From the NCBI RefSeq assembly GCF_014137995.1, contig NZ_JACGWV010000002.1, positions 248,001-312,000 on the forward strand: DNA of 64,000 bases. Direction: 5' to 3'. Below, in pieces: positions 1 through 7,917 of the stretch; position 1 is the stretch's first letter; each line of letters begins with the position of its first letter. The notes under the pieces are model-generated. The model did no database searches. It saw only the letters and a list, made by a program, of their open reading frames with translations, and was not told the DNA's origin. The DNA comes from Promicromonospora sukumoe (GTDB taxonomy: Bacteria > Actinomycetota > Actinomycetes > Actinomycetales > Cellulomonadaceae). Position numbers and translations under genes: made by a program.

Positions 1-1
1 G

Positions 2-412
2 CGCGCCATGCTCGCCGTGCGCGACGGCGCGCGCCTGATCGCCTCGACCGGGCCCCGGGCGCCCAACCTCGCCAACTCGGTGGCCCAGGTGGCGCACCTG
101 GAGGCCCAGGGCTTCGCCGGGACGGACGCGGTGCTGGCGTTCATCGCCGTCTCCCGGTACACGATCGGGGCGACGCTGGAGGAGCAGTCGGCGCCGGGCG
201 AGGCGGCCTTCGTGGCCGACGACGGCGCCGGCCCTGGTACCGGCGGCGGCGCCGGGGGTGACCGCAGGGGTGACGCGGTCGAAGACGCCGGCCTCGAGGG
301 CGCCGACCATCTCCTGGCGGTCGTCCGGGCCGTCGCCGACCTCGGCGCCGCGCACGAGTTCGACGTCGGGCTCACGGCGCTCGTGCGGGGCCTGGCGCCG
401 TCGGACGACTGA
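2..412 (+). CDS. TetR-family transcriptional regulator, C-terminal part
   Basis: The reading frame is already open at the left edge, so the N-terminal helix-turn-helix lies outside the window and the ATG at 8 is internal. The 130-odd visible residues resemble the ligand-binding and dimerisation domain of the tetracycline-repressor class: an RDGARLI segment, then a hydrophobic helix, then TIGATLEEQ, matching the family pattern of a helix ending in LEEQ. A Gly/Asp-rich loop (about residues 70-90) and a last amphipathic helix follow. The family represses a neighbouring efflux or enzyme gene until it binds a small ligand; the target is probably to the left and is not visible. The 3' end is reiterated (397-453). 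Confidence 0.75.
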   Translation, partial: RAMLAVRDGARLIASTGPRAPNLANSVAQVAHLEAQGFAGTDAVLAFIAVSRYTIGATLEEQSAPGEAAFVADDGAGPGTGGGAGGDRRGDAVEDAGLEGADHLLAVVRAVADLGAAHEFDVGLTALVRGLAPSDD

Positions 413-453
413 ACCGACGTCGGACGGGTGGGCCGCCGTCGGACGGCTGAACG
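397..453 (+). repeat. Three 19-bp degenerate copies of the TetR gene 3' end
   Basis: Units at 397-415, 416-434 and 435-453 share the core GTCGGACG. The first contains the real TGA (410-412) and the third regenerates CGGACGGCTGAAC, including a TGA. This is one of many stop-straddling reiterations in the window. It reaches the stop codon of the convergent DUF3592 gene. Confidence 0.8.
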
Positions 454-454
454 G

Positions 455-1228
455 TCAGACGGGCTCGGCCGACGGCTCCTCGGACGGTCCGAGCGACGAC
501 TCAGCGGCTGATCCAGCGGCAGATCCGGAGGCAGATCCGGAGGCAGGCCCGGCGGGCGGTTCGACGAGCGCCCGGGCGGGCCTGTCGGCGTCGTACCGGA
601 GGGTGACCTGGTCCCCGACCGCGTGCGCGGCGCCCCACGTGGTCTCGACGAGGGTCTGCTCGCCGGCGAACGGGTGCCGCCAGCGGACGGTGGTCGCCAT
701 GCGCGGACGACCGTTGAGGACGACCTTGCCGGCCGCGCGCACGTCGGTGACCGTGCCCGTGGCCCGCTGACCGGTGCGGGCCAGCCGACGCCGCGCGGCG
801 CCCCGCCCCCAGACGAGCAGCACGGGAACTCCCGCGCCGGCGAGCGCCAGCGCGACCAGGCCGAAGATGGTCTCCAGCCAGTACCCGTAGGCCGCGTCGA
901 GGCGTGCGTCGCCCGGGTCGGCGGGGTCGTACAGGACGGTGACGCGCTCGCCGACGGCGTACCGCGGCGGGTTGGTGCCGGTCCGGTCGGTGAAGCCGTG
1001 CTCCTGGCCGCCCACCTCGTACGCCACCTCCGCGTGGTAGGTGGAGCGCGTGGTGCCCTCGTCGCTGCTGCTGTACTGCTCGTCGAGGCCGACCACGACG
1101 CCGTCGACCGCCTGGGCGTCGGCCAGGAAGCCGGCGGTCCGCACCGCGAGGACGCCCGCGACCGTGCCGAACACCGCCGCCATGACCAGCAGTCCGACGG
1201 CGACGAGGAGGAGGGCACGAGATCTCAT
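455..1228 (-). CDS. DUF3592-type membrane protein
   Basis: A 257-residue protein with an N-terminal membrane helix (about residues 7-28), a soluble segment of about 80 residues carrying VTVLYDPADPGDARLD, a second membrane helix (about 118-142) and a second copy of the soluble fold ending LRYDADRPARALVEPP. The 'VxxLYDPxxPxxA' pattern marks the DUF3592 family, whose function is unknown. The last 30 residues are Ser/Gly/Ala/Pro low complexity built from short DNA repeats. The ATG at 1228 has no convincing ribosome-binding site. It converges with the TetR gene. Confidence 0.7.
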   Translation of the reverse strand: MRSRALLLVAVGLLVMAAVFGTVAGVLAVRTAGFLADAQAVDGVVVGLDEQYSSSDEGTTRSTYHAEVAYEVGGQEHGFTDRTGTNPPRYAVGERVTVLYDPADPGDARLDAAYGYWLETIFGLVALALAGAGVPVLLVWGRGAARRRLARTGQRATGTVTDVRAAGKVVLNGRPRMATTVRWRHPFAGEQTLVETTWGAAHAVGDQVTLRYDADRPARALVEPPAGPASGSASGSAAGSAAESSLGPSEEPSAEPV

Positions 1229-1263
1229 CGGGGCATCGAACCACGCGCGGTTCCCGCGCGCGA

Positions 1264-1343
1264 CGCCCTGGACGTCCTGGACGTCAACTTCGCCCTGGAC
1301 GTCGGACTCGCCCTAGTCGAGCTCCCCCTAGACGTCGAGCTTC
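1264..1343. repeat. Degenerate ~18-bp reiterations of the DUF5808 gene 3' end
   Basis: On the minus strand the last codons GAAGCTCGACGTCTAG are followed by GGCGAGTCCGACGTCCAG and GGCGAAGTTGACGTCCAG, with shorter partial copies between and after. The copies run from the stop at 1328 through almost the whole gap to the DUF3592 gene, which reads the same way. Confidence 0.75.
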
Positions 1344-1651
1344 GCCCGGACGATCGCGACGACCCGGCCCACGTTGACCGCCCAGCCGACGCCGAAGACG
1401 CGCGGCCCGACGACGTGCTCCGCCTCCGGGTCCCACAGCCGCTCCTTGGCGCGCTCCAGGGTCGGGAACCGGAAGTCGTACGGCACGACGGCCGCGACCT
1501 TGCCGTTCCAGGTGCGTTCGTCCTCCGGCTTGCGCAGCTCCTTCACGATCGCCGCGACCGCAAGGCTGATCGTCACGAGCGTGAGGAGCCGGTTGAGGCC
1601 GCCCTTGCGGTGCTTCTTCGTTCCGCTGCCGCCCGACGTGCTGGATCCCAC
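1328..1651 (-). CDS. Small DUF5808-like membrane-anchored protein
   Basis: The GTG at 1651 is preferred (107 residues) because GGAGG lies about six bases upstream; a longer frame opens at 1735 but encodes an implausible charged leader. The protein starts with a Gly/Ser/Lys-rich tail, then one membrane helix (LLTLVTISLAVAAIVKEL), then a soluble part with RTWNGKVAAVVPYDFR and PTLERAKERLWDPE. That pattern of a helix followed by a GxVxxxVPYDFRxPT-like motif is seen in short actinobacterial DUF5808 proteins of unknown role. The downstream DNA is a degenerate repeat of its own 3' end. Confidence 0.65.
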   Translation of the reverse strand: MGSSTSGGSGTKKHRKGGLNRLLTLVTISLAVAAIVKELRKPEDERTWNGKVAAVVPYDFRFPTLERAKERLWDPEAEHVVGPRVFGVGWAVNVGRVVAIVRAKLDV

Positions 1652-1810
1652 GACGTCCTCCGGGGTTCGCGGCGCCGGTCCTTGGTCCCGGTGCCTGTCG
1701 CCACCATCCTGGTCCACGCTCCTGGTACACGCCACGGGAGGTCGCCGACGGCGGGCGTTTCGGCGGGCGATTTGCCGACGTGTCGGAGGCAGGTGGCATG
1801 CTCGACGCCC

Positions 1811-2254
1811 ATGGGCTTGATCACCGACTACTTCATCGCCGGCTCCGACTCCGAGGCGGCGCGATTTCTCGACGGCGGCGTCTACGGCGCCGGGCTGGAC
1901 GCCGACGACCTCCAGGAGGCCAAGGGCATCGACCCGTTCATCATGCTCCGGACGCTGGAGGCGACGCTGACCGGTCAGCCGTACGACGAGATCGCGGAGG
2001 ACCAGGGCGACCCCGTCGGCCTGGGCGACGACGGCGGGTCCGGCGTCGTGCGGGTGCGCGGCGTGCTCACCACGGCCCTCGCCGACCTGGCGCCGGGCCG
2101 CGTGGCGGAGGTCGCCGCGACCTGGGGACGCACCGAGGAGTTCGGTCCGGACGCGGACGCCGAGGGTCCCGTCGAGTTCCTCACGGGTCTGTCGGCGCTC
2201 GGCCGCCGCGCGATGACCCGGGGCGGGGACCTGTACTGCTGGTTCTCCGTCTGA
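1811..2254 (+). CDS. Conserved hypothetical acidic protein
   Basis: A 147-residue soluble protein beginning MGLITDYFIAGSDSEAA. It is rich in Asp and Glu, has no signal peptide or membrane segment, and ends in GGDLYCWFSV. Proteins of this shape occur alone in actinobacterial genomes without an assigned role; I do not recognise a characterised family. The ATG at 1811 is the first in frame after the divergent DUF5808 gene; no strong ribosome-binding site is seen. The last 19 bases are duplicated just after the stop (2236-2274). Confidence 0.6.
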   Translation: MGLITDYFIAGSDSEAARFLDGGVYGAGLDADDLQEAKGIDPFIMLRTLEATLTGQPYDEIAEDQGDPVGLGDDGGSGVVRVRGVLTTALADLAPGRVAEVAATWGRTEEFGPDADAEGPVEFLTGLSALGRRAMTRGGDLYCWFSV

Positions 2255-2274
2255 CCTGCTGGTTCTCCGTCTGA
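2236..2274 (+). repeat. 19-bp direct repeat duplicating the gene end and stop
   Basis: CTGCTGGTTCTCCGTCTGA occurs at 2236-2254 and again at 2256-2274, separated by one base. The first copy holds the genuine stop and the second repeats it exactly. It is the least diverged stop-straddling duplication in the window, so probably the most recent. Confidence 0.95.
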
Positions 2275-2303
2275 GAGCAGGGACCGTTCAGCGCAGGGCA
2301 CGT

Positions 2304-3200
2304 TCACCGCAGGGCGGCGAGCACCCGGGCGCAGCGGGGCGGGTCCTCGGTGAGGCCGTTCTCCAGCCCCCAGACCCAGTAGTCCGTGACGCGCCACCGC
2401 GCCCACGCCCGGGCCAGCCCGTCGTCGAGCCCTGCGGCCTCGACCAGCACGTCGAACCAGCGGGGTATCTCGTGGTCGGCCATCTCGTCGACGCGGTGCC
2501 AGAGCACGTTCACCGCGGTCCGCTCCGCGTCGCCGCGCCGCAGCACGGGGTCGACGACGCACCACCGGCCGTCCCGGTCGCGCAGCACCTGGTCGAAGTG
2601 CAGGTCGGCGTTCACCGCGAGGGGCTCCCGGTCACCGGCGAGGATCACGTCCGCGGCGTCGGCGGCCCGGACCAGGACGGACTCGTCGAAGGGCCGGCCC
2701 AGCCGTTCCCAGGCAGGCCGCAGGCCCGGCGTCAGTGCGGCCACGTCGTCCGCCGTGTGCCCGACGCCGGACGCGACCCCGTCGTCGGCGGGGACCGCGA
2801 GGCGGCGTGCGGTCCGGCCGATCTCGGGGAGAGCGACGTCCAGGGGCTCGTCGGCGAGGGTGCGGTTCGGATCGAGCCGGTCCAGGAGCAGGACGCCGGC
2901 CGCGGTGTCCGCCGCGAGCTCCTCCACGACGCCCTGGCCGCGCCAGAACTCCAGCGCGACCGAGAGCGCTGCGGTGTCGTCGCCCGGCGGCGTCAGCCGG
3001 AGCGCGGCCGGCGTCCCCGCCCGACGTACGGGGACGACCAGGGCGTTCGAGCCGTGCACGGGCGGCCCGTCCACAGTCAGTCGCCAGCGCCGGCACCAGG
3101 TGTCGACGAGGCCCGGGAGGTCGGACAGCCAGCGCTGCTCCGCCGGCGTCGCCGTCCACCAGCGCGGCATCGCGAGGAAGGACGCGGGGACCTCGACCAT
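2304..3200 (-). CDS. Aminoglycoside/streptomycin 6-kinase-like phosphotransferase
   Basis: A 298-residue protein of the aminoglycoside/hydroxyurea kinase family (StrK/APH(6) type), a protein-kinase-like fold that transfers ATP phosphate to a hydroxyl of a small substrate. It opens MVEVPASFLAMPRW, typical of the family. The catalytic loop is NADLHFDQVLRD with the Asp and His in place, followed by the metal-binding Asp in WCVVDPVL. Nucleotide-binding residues lie in the VVPVRRAGTPAALRLTPP strand pair; note the absence of a classical Lys there. The natural substrate is unknown, and chromosomal members need not confer resistance. It lies 22 bases downstream of a nucleotidyltransferase-NUDIX gene read in the same direction. 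Confidence 0.8.
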   Translation of the reverse strand: MVEVPASFLAMPRWWTATPAEQRWLSDLPGLVDTWCRRWRLTVDGPPVHGSNALVVPVRRAGTPAALRLTPPGDDTAALSVALEFWRGQGVVEELAADTAAGVLLLDRLDPNRTLADEPLDVALPEIGRTARRLAVPADDGVASGVGHTADDVAALTPGLRPAWERLGRPFDESVLVRAADAADVILAGDREPLAVNADLHFDQVLRDRDGRWCVVDPVLRRGDAERTAVNVLWHRVDEMADHEIPRWFDVLVEAAGLDDGLARAWARWRVTDYWVWGLENGLTEDPPRCARVLAALR

Positions 3201-3222
3201 GCCGAGACCGTACAGCAGGGGC

Positions 3223-4407
3223 TCAGGACCCCGCCGCCTCCGCGAGCAGCGCGTGCCGGTTGGTCCGCACGAACGCCTTGAGCGCGGTGGGCACCAGGTC
3301 GACGCCCGCGAGCGCCCGCTCGTCGTGCAGGTCCACGTGCTCGACGTCGTAGGTGCCGCGCATCGGCTCCTGGAACTCCGGGCCGGAGCGCAGCGTCAGG
3401 TCCATCGAGACGACCCGGGCGAGGAAGTAGTGGCTCACGGCGACCCCGGCGTCCTTGGGCTGGGAGGCCAGGAACACCTGCCGGACGACCTTCGCCGTGG
3501 CGCCGAGCTCCTCCAGGAGCTCCCGGCGCAGCGCGTCCTCGACCGAGGCGTCCTTCGGCTCGACGGCGCCGCCCGGCGTGACCCAGTAGGGAGCGCGTCC
3601 CGGGACGGTGCGCTTGATGAGCACGAGGCGCCCCTCGGCGTCGAGCAGGATCGCGCGCGCCGCCTGCCGCACCACGACCGGCGGCACGACGGCGGGGACG
3701 TCGTCGACGACGGGTGCCTGCCGCAGGTACCCCTCGAACAGCGGGCCGCCGGCGGCGTCCAGGGTGCTCCGGGCGACGTCGACCATGGCCTGGTCGTCGT
3801 AGCGGGCGGTCACCCAGCGGGCCGCGAACCCGGGGTCCCAGGCGCGCAGCTCGCGCAGGAGCCACTTGCCGCCGCCGTCCCAGCGGCCGGCGGCCGCCAG
3901 CGCGAGGTGCCCCACGCGCTCCCACAGCACCGACCGCACCACGTCGGCCTCGCCGAGGTCGCGGGCGTAGGACAGGTCGTCCATCAGGTCGGTGACGCCG
4001 TACCGCGCGTCCTCCAGCGCCGCCTCCGACGCCGGGCCGGGGCCGGCCTCGACCAGCTCGCGGCACTCGGCCTGCAGCTCGGTGACGAGCTCGGCCGCGC
4101 CCGCGACGGGCATGCCGGTGGCGATCATCCGGGCCAGCGTCGGCTTGCGGCGGGCGGTCTCGTTGGCGATGAACCAGCGGTGGCCCGCCTCGGTGTTCAC
4201 GAACAGCTCGACCGGCCAGCCCCGCCAGCGCACCGAGTCGCGGTGCCCGACGGCGTCGTCCGGCACGCACACCACGATGTCCAGGTCGGAACCGGCCGTG
4301 CGGGAGCCGGGGTCGAGCACGCTGCCGCCCAGCAGTGCCCACCGAGCGTCGGGGTAACGGTCGGTGATCAGCGCAGCGGCATCAGCGACAGGGTCCACAT
4401 CCGCCAT
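3223..4407 (-). CDS. Nucleotidyltransferase - NUDIX hydrolase fusion protein
   Basis: A 394-residue two-domain protein. Residues 1-110 resemble a Pol-beta-type minimal nucleotidyltransferase: LLGGSVLDPGSRTAGSDLDI gives the G-S and D-x-D catalytic pattern, as in aminoglycoside or lincosamide nucleotidyltransferases. A helical segment (110-235) follows, then a NUDIX domain (about 245-375) with a near-canonical box, WVTPGGAVEPK plus RRELLEELGA, carrying one extra residue in the loop. NUDIX enzymes hydrolyse nucleoside diphosphates linked to another moiety. One inference is that the NUDIX half removes or recycles nucleotides made or used by the transferase half. The neighbouring StrK-like kinase suggests a small-molecule modification pair. 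Substrates are unknown. Confidence 0.8.
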   Translation of the reverse strand: MADVDPVADAAALITDRYPDARWALLGGSVLDPGSRTAGSDLDIVVCVPDDAVGHRDSVRWRGWPVELFVNTEAGHRWFIANETARRKPTLARMIATGMPVAGAAELVTELQAECRELVEAGPGPASEAALEDARYGVTDLMDDLSYARDLGEADVVRSVLWERVGHLALAAAGRWDGGGKWLLRELRAWDPGFAARWVTARYDDQAMVDVARSTLDAAGGPLFEGYLRQAPVVDDVPAVVPPVVVRQAARAILLDAEGRLVLIKRTVPGRAPYWVTPGGAVEPKDASVEDALRRELLEELGATAKVVRQVFLASQPKDAGVAVSHYFLARVVSMDLTLRSGPEFQEPMRGTYDVEHVDLHDERALAGVDLVPTALKAFVRTNRHALLAEAAGS

Positions 4408-4439
4408 CCTTGCGCACGATGACGGGCCTACACATTCGT

Positions 4440-4477
4440 TTTCGTGAACCCCACCCCTCGGTTTCGTGAACCCGAGG
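4440..4477. repeat. Direct repeat and hairpin between SRPBCC and nucleotidyltransferase genes
   Basis: TTTCGTGAACCC occurs at 4440-4451 and 4462-4473, 22 bases apart. The second copy sits inside a CCTCGG...CCGAGG stem (4456-4461 with 4472-4477). The DNA lies after the SRPBCC gene and just before the next leftward gene, so it could terminate the former or serve as an operator for the latter. Confidence 0.5.
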
Positions 4478-4494
4478 CCTCCGCCGGGCGGCCA

Positions 4495-4989
4495 CTAGCC
4501 GGTCGCCGGGCCCGTCCGCCGTCGGACGCGGGTCACGATGCTCCGGGTCGCGATCTTGTGGATGCCCGAGTCGATGACCAGCAGCCGGTACACCGCGCCG
4601 AGCACCCCGGGGAAGGTCGCGTCCGTGTGCGCCTCCAGCCGCGTGCCGCCGTCGTCGTCGGGCAGGAGCAGGAAGGTGAGGGTGTAGACCGAGAAGCGGT
4701 GGACGCCGTCGAGCACGAGACGGGCCGGCGGGTCCGCGGCCGTGACGCGGAAGCCCGGGACCACCGAGCCCGGTCGGAGCGGGCGCGGGCCCTCGGCGCG
4801 CCGGTCGCGGCAGCCGATCAGCCACACGTACCAGGACGGCCGGCCGAGCACCTCGACCTGGTCGAGGACGGCGCGCCACACCGCCTCGGGCGGGGCGCCG
4901 ACCGGTATCGCGCGCACGTCGCGGTAGCGGCGCGGGCCGGAGGAGTTCCCGCCGGAAGCGCCCGAACCGGACGTGCTCGCACCAGACAT
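4495..4989 (-). CDS. SRPBCC/DUF2867-like ligand-binding protein
   Basis: A 164-residue protein with a Ser/Gly-rich first 20 residues, then a START/SRPBCC-like pattern: RDVRAIPVGAPPEAVWRAVL (first strand and helix), a conserved WYVWLIG segment, PGSVVPGFRVTAADPPARLV, and a final amphipathic helix. The helix-grip fold holds hydrophobic ligands in a deep cavity; members act in lipid transfer, polyketide cyclisation or as toxin antitoxin-like proteins. No catalytic residues can be assigned. The next rightward gene is divergent. Confidence 0.65.
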   Translation of the reverse strand: MSGASTSGSGASGGNSSGPRRYRDVRAIPVGAPPEAVWRAVLDQVEVLGRPSWYVWLIGCRDRRAEGPRPLRPGSVVPGFRVTAADPPARLVLDGVHRFSVYTLTFLLLPDDDGGTRLEAHTDATFPGVLGAVYRLLVIDSGIHKIATRSIVTRVRRRTGPATG

Positions 4990-5102
4990 GCTCGGACCCT
5001 ACTCGCAGGACTCGCAGGATCAGGGACCAAAGTCCCTGACGCGGCGGCTTCCCCGGGCAGACACTCCAGGTAGGCGACCCGGTCCGTACAGGGAGGTACG
5101 CG

Positions 5103-6431
5103 ATGTCCGCCGCGCAGATGTTCCTCAGGGGCCTGGCGGCGTGCGGCGGCAGCCTGGCCCTGCTGGTCGCCGGGCTGGCCCTTCCGGCGGCGGCCGAGCC
5201 GGAGACCCCGGTGGTCTACAGCTCGGGCTCGACGGCGACGCGGGCCAACGGCCTCGGCTTCGACGCCTGCTCCGCGCCCTCGCTCGCGGCGCTGGGCGCC
5301 TGGCGCGGGACGTCACCCTACGGGGTGGTGAACATCTACTTCGGCGGCAACAACCGCGGCTGCGCGCAGCCCAACCTGACCCCGACGTGGGTCCGGGGCG
5401 CCGTCGCCGCCGGCTGGAAGCTGCTGCCCACCTACTTCGGGTACCAGCCGACCTGCATGTTCGGCAACAAGCCGAACCGCTACAACGCCGGCAATGCCAC
5501 GGCTCGCGGCAGCTCCGACGGCGCCGACGCCGTCGCACAGGCCCAGGCGCTCGGCGTGCTGTCCGGGAGCGGTCTCTACGCCGACGTCGAGAACTACGAC
5601 CGGACCGACGGGCCGTGCCGGACCGCGGTACGGCGGTACGTCTCGGCGTGGACGAAGACCCTGCACGCCGCGGGATACCTGGCCGGCGTGTACGTGCACC
5701 AGGACTCCGGGCTGCGCGACCTGTCCGAGTCCTACAACTGGAGCGCGTACGCCCGGGCGGACGCGGTGTGGATGGCCCGCTGGGACGGCGACCCCTCGCT
5801 CACGAACTGGCCGACGGCGCCGAACTCGCAGTGGTCGTACTACCAGCGCGCCAAGCAGTACCAGGGCGACCACGACGAGACCCACGGCGGGGTGACGATC
5901 AACATCGACTCGGACTCCGTCCGGGCACCCGTCGCCACGGTCGCGCGCCAGTACACCGTGACCAGCTCGACGCCGCTGAACGCCCGTAGCGGGCCGTCGT
6001 CGTCCTCGCCGGTCGTGCGCACCTACGCCCCGGGCGCCGCACTGTCCGTGGTGTGCCAGGGCAGCGGGCAGCAGGTGGGCCCGACGGCGGTATGGGACCG
6101 GCTGACCAACGGGGCCTGGGTCAGCGACCGGTACGTGTCGACGCCGTCGGGCACGGGGTTCTCCGCCTCGGTGCTGCCGCGGTGCACCTATCCCGGGCAG
6201 GTGACCGTCGACCTGGTCAACGCCCGGACCGGTCCCGGGGCGTCGTACCCGACCACCGGCAGCCCGCTGCGGCGGGGCGCCCTGGCCTACGTGATGTGCC
6301 AGCGGGCCGGCAGCCGGGTCGGCACCACCGCGGTGTGGGACAAGCTGCGCAACGGCAGCTGGGTCAGTGACTACTACGTCTCGAACCGGTCGAACACGAC
6401 CTGGAGCTCGCGGGTGCCCCGCTGCCCCTGA
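5103..6431 (+). CDS. Secreted glycoside-hydrolase-like (DUF1906) protein with two SH3-like repeats
   Basis: A 442-residue exported protein. Residues 1-31 form a signal peptide ending AAA. Residues 40-270 match the Rv2525c-type 'glycoside hydrolase-like' TIM-barrel family: GLGFDACSAPS at the start, VNIYFGGNNRGC, then LYADVENYD with the acidic residues expected in a catalytic barrel, and NWSAYARADAVWMARWDGD near the end. Two bacterial SH3-type repeats follow (about 283-350 and 362-440), each with LNARSGP or VNARTGP and a paired-Cys hairpin, probably binding cell wall. GGGAGG precedes the ATG. The family is linked to cell-wall glycans but its reaction is uncertain. Here the SH3 repeats support action on peptidoglycan or surface polymer. 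Confidence 0.8.
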   Translation: MSAAQMFLRGLAACGGSLALLVAGLALPAAAEPETPVVYSSGSTATRANGLGFDACSAPSLAALGAWRGTSPYGVVNIYFGGNNRGCAQPNLTPTWVRGAVAAGWKLLPTYFGYQPTCMFGNKPNRYNAGNATARGSSDGADAVAQAQALGVLSGSGLYADVENYDRTDGPCRTAVRRYVSAWTKTLHAAGYLAGVYVHQDSGLRDLSESYNWSAYARADAVWMARWDGDPSLTNWPTAPNSQWSYYQRAKQYQGDHDETHGGVTINIDSDSVRAPVATVARQYTVTSSTPLNARSGPSSSSPVVRTYAPGAALSVVCQGSGQQVGPTAVWDRLTNGAWVSDRYVSTPSGTGFSASVLPRCTYPGQVTVDLVNARTGPGASYPTTGSPLRRGALAYVMCQRAGSRVGTTAVWDKLRNGSWVSDYYVSNRSNTTWSSRVPRCP

Positions 6432-6450
6432 GCTGCCCGTGAGGTGACCG

Positions 6451-7833
6451 TCACGCCGGGCGGAGGTTGGCGAACAGGTCGTTGAACGCCTCGGTCATCG
6501 ACGGGTGCGTGTAGATCTCGTCGCGCATCTCGCTCGCGGTGACGCCGTGGCGCATGGCGAGCGCCACGGTGTTGATCGTCTCGTGGGCGTCGTGGCTGAG
6601 CATCGTGACGCCGAGGATCTCGTCGGTCTCGGCGTCGACGACCGCCTTCATCAGGCCGCGCGGGTCGTGGACGATCCGCGCCCGGGGAACGGTCGCCATG
6701 TCCGCGACCCTGCGCGTCGCGACCAGGAGCGGCCGCCCGGTCGCGCGGGCCTCGGCCTCGGTGAGGCCGACGCGCGCCAGGGGCGGCGTCATGAAGAGCG
6801 CCGAGGCCACGGCCCTGCGGTCCGTGGTGGTGCGGCGCCCCTCGCCGGTGAGGTCGTCGAGCACGATGCGGTGGTCGTCGAGCGAGACGTAGGTGTACTG
6901 CGGCCCGCCGTTGACGTCGCCGACGGCGTAGACGTGCGGCTGGGTGGTGCGCAGGTGCTCGTCGACGACGACGGCGCCGCGGGCGTCGGTCTCGATCCCG
7001 GCCGCGTCGAGGCGGAGGCCCGCGGTGTGCGGACGGCGGCCCAGCGCGGCGAGCACGGTGTCGCCCCGGGCTGTCCGCCGGACGCCGTCCTGGTCGGTGT
7101 ACGTGACGACCGCGACGTCGCCGTCGTCCTCGACGCCGGTGACCGTGGCGCCCGTCCGGACCGTGACGCCCGCTCCGGTGAGGATCTCCGTGGCGGTCGC
7201 GACGACGTCGTCGTCCTCGCTGCGCAGGAGGCGCGGGCCCCGCGCGAGGAGGGTGACCCGCGCGCCGAAGGCGGCGTGCATGGAGGCGAACTCGACCGCG
7301 ACGTACCCTCCGCCGAGCACGACCAGCTCGCCGGGCCGTTCGGTGCGGGCGAGCAGCTCGGTGCTGGTGACGACGCGCCCGCTCTCGCGCAGGCCCGGGA
7401 CCGGCGGGAGCTCGGGGTCGGCGCCGGTGTTGACGACGATCGTCCGCGCGGTGACCCGCAGGGTGTCGTCGCCGGCCCGCACGGTCAGGGTGTGCGGGTC
7501 CGCGAACGCGGCGGTGCCGGTGATGACCGTGACGGTGTCGAGGGTGTCGAGCATCGCGAAGTTCTTGCCGCGCAGCAGCGTGGTCAGAGCGTCGGTGCGC
7601 TCCGCGGCGCGGCGGTACCGCTCGGGTCCCGGCACGTCGGGCGAGCCGTTCTCGGCGTCGTGCACGAGAGCCTTGGTGGGGACGCACCCGATATTGATGC
7701 AGGTACCGCCGTACATCCGGTCGGACTGCTCGATCATCGCGACCCGGGCGCCGCGGCGGGCCATGGCGGCCGCGAGGGTCTTGCCGCCCTTGCCGAAGCC
7801 GATCACCGCGAGATCCACGTCGAGGTCGGTCAT
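6451..7833 (-). CDS. rclA: RclA-like FAD/NAD(P)-dependent disulfide oxidoreductase
   Basis: A 460-residue class I pyridine nucleotide-disulfide oxidoreductase. The N-terminal FAD motif reads IGFGKGGKTLAAAMARRG, followed by EQSDRMYGGTCINIGCVPTK with the redox-active Cys pair; this wording is characteristic of RclA, the E. coli copper(II) reductase that protects against reactive chlorine, rather than of lipoamide dehydrogenase. The NAD(P) domain has VVLGGGYVAVEFASM, and the dimer domain ends THPSMTEAFNDLF. The ATG at 7833 is chosen because the FAD motif begins ten residues later; the longer in-frame extension is arginine-rich and not conserved-looking. Substrate assignment is by similarity only; mercuric reductase is an alternative, but the C-terminal Cys pair of MerA is absent. 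Confidence 0.8.
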   Translation of the reverse strand: MTDLDVDLAVIGFGKGGKTLAAAMARRGARVAMIEQSDRMYGGTCINIGCVPTKALVHDAENGSPDVPGPERYRRAAERTDALTTLLRGKNFAMLDTLDTVTVITGTAAFADPHTLTVRAGDDTLRVTARTIVVNTGADPELPPVPGLRESGRVVTSTELLARTERPGELVVLGGGYVAVEFASMHAAFGARVTLLARGPRLLRSEDDDVVATATEILTGAGVTVRTGATVTGVEDDGDVAVVTYTDQDGVRRTARGDTVLAALGRRPHTAGLRLDAAGIETDARGAVVVDEHLRTTQPHVYAVGDVNGGPQYTYVSLDDHRIVLDDLTGEGRRTTTDRRAVASALFMTPPLARVGLTEAEARATGRPLLVATRRVADMATVPRARIVHDPRGLMKAVVDAETDEILGVTMLSHDAHETINTVALAMRHGVTASEMRDEIYTHPSMTEAFNDLFANLRPA

Positions 7834-7917
7834 GCGTCGATCTTGCCGGGCGGCCCGGGGCGCCACCAGTGCGCGCCGGGTGAACCGGCCGGATGCGACA
7901 ACCTGCCAAGTGCGACG

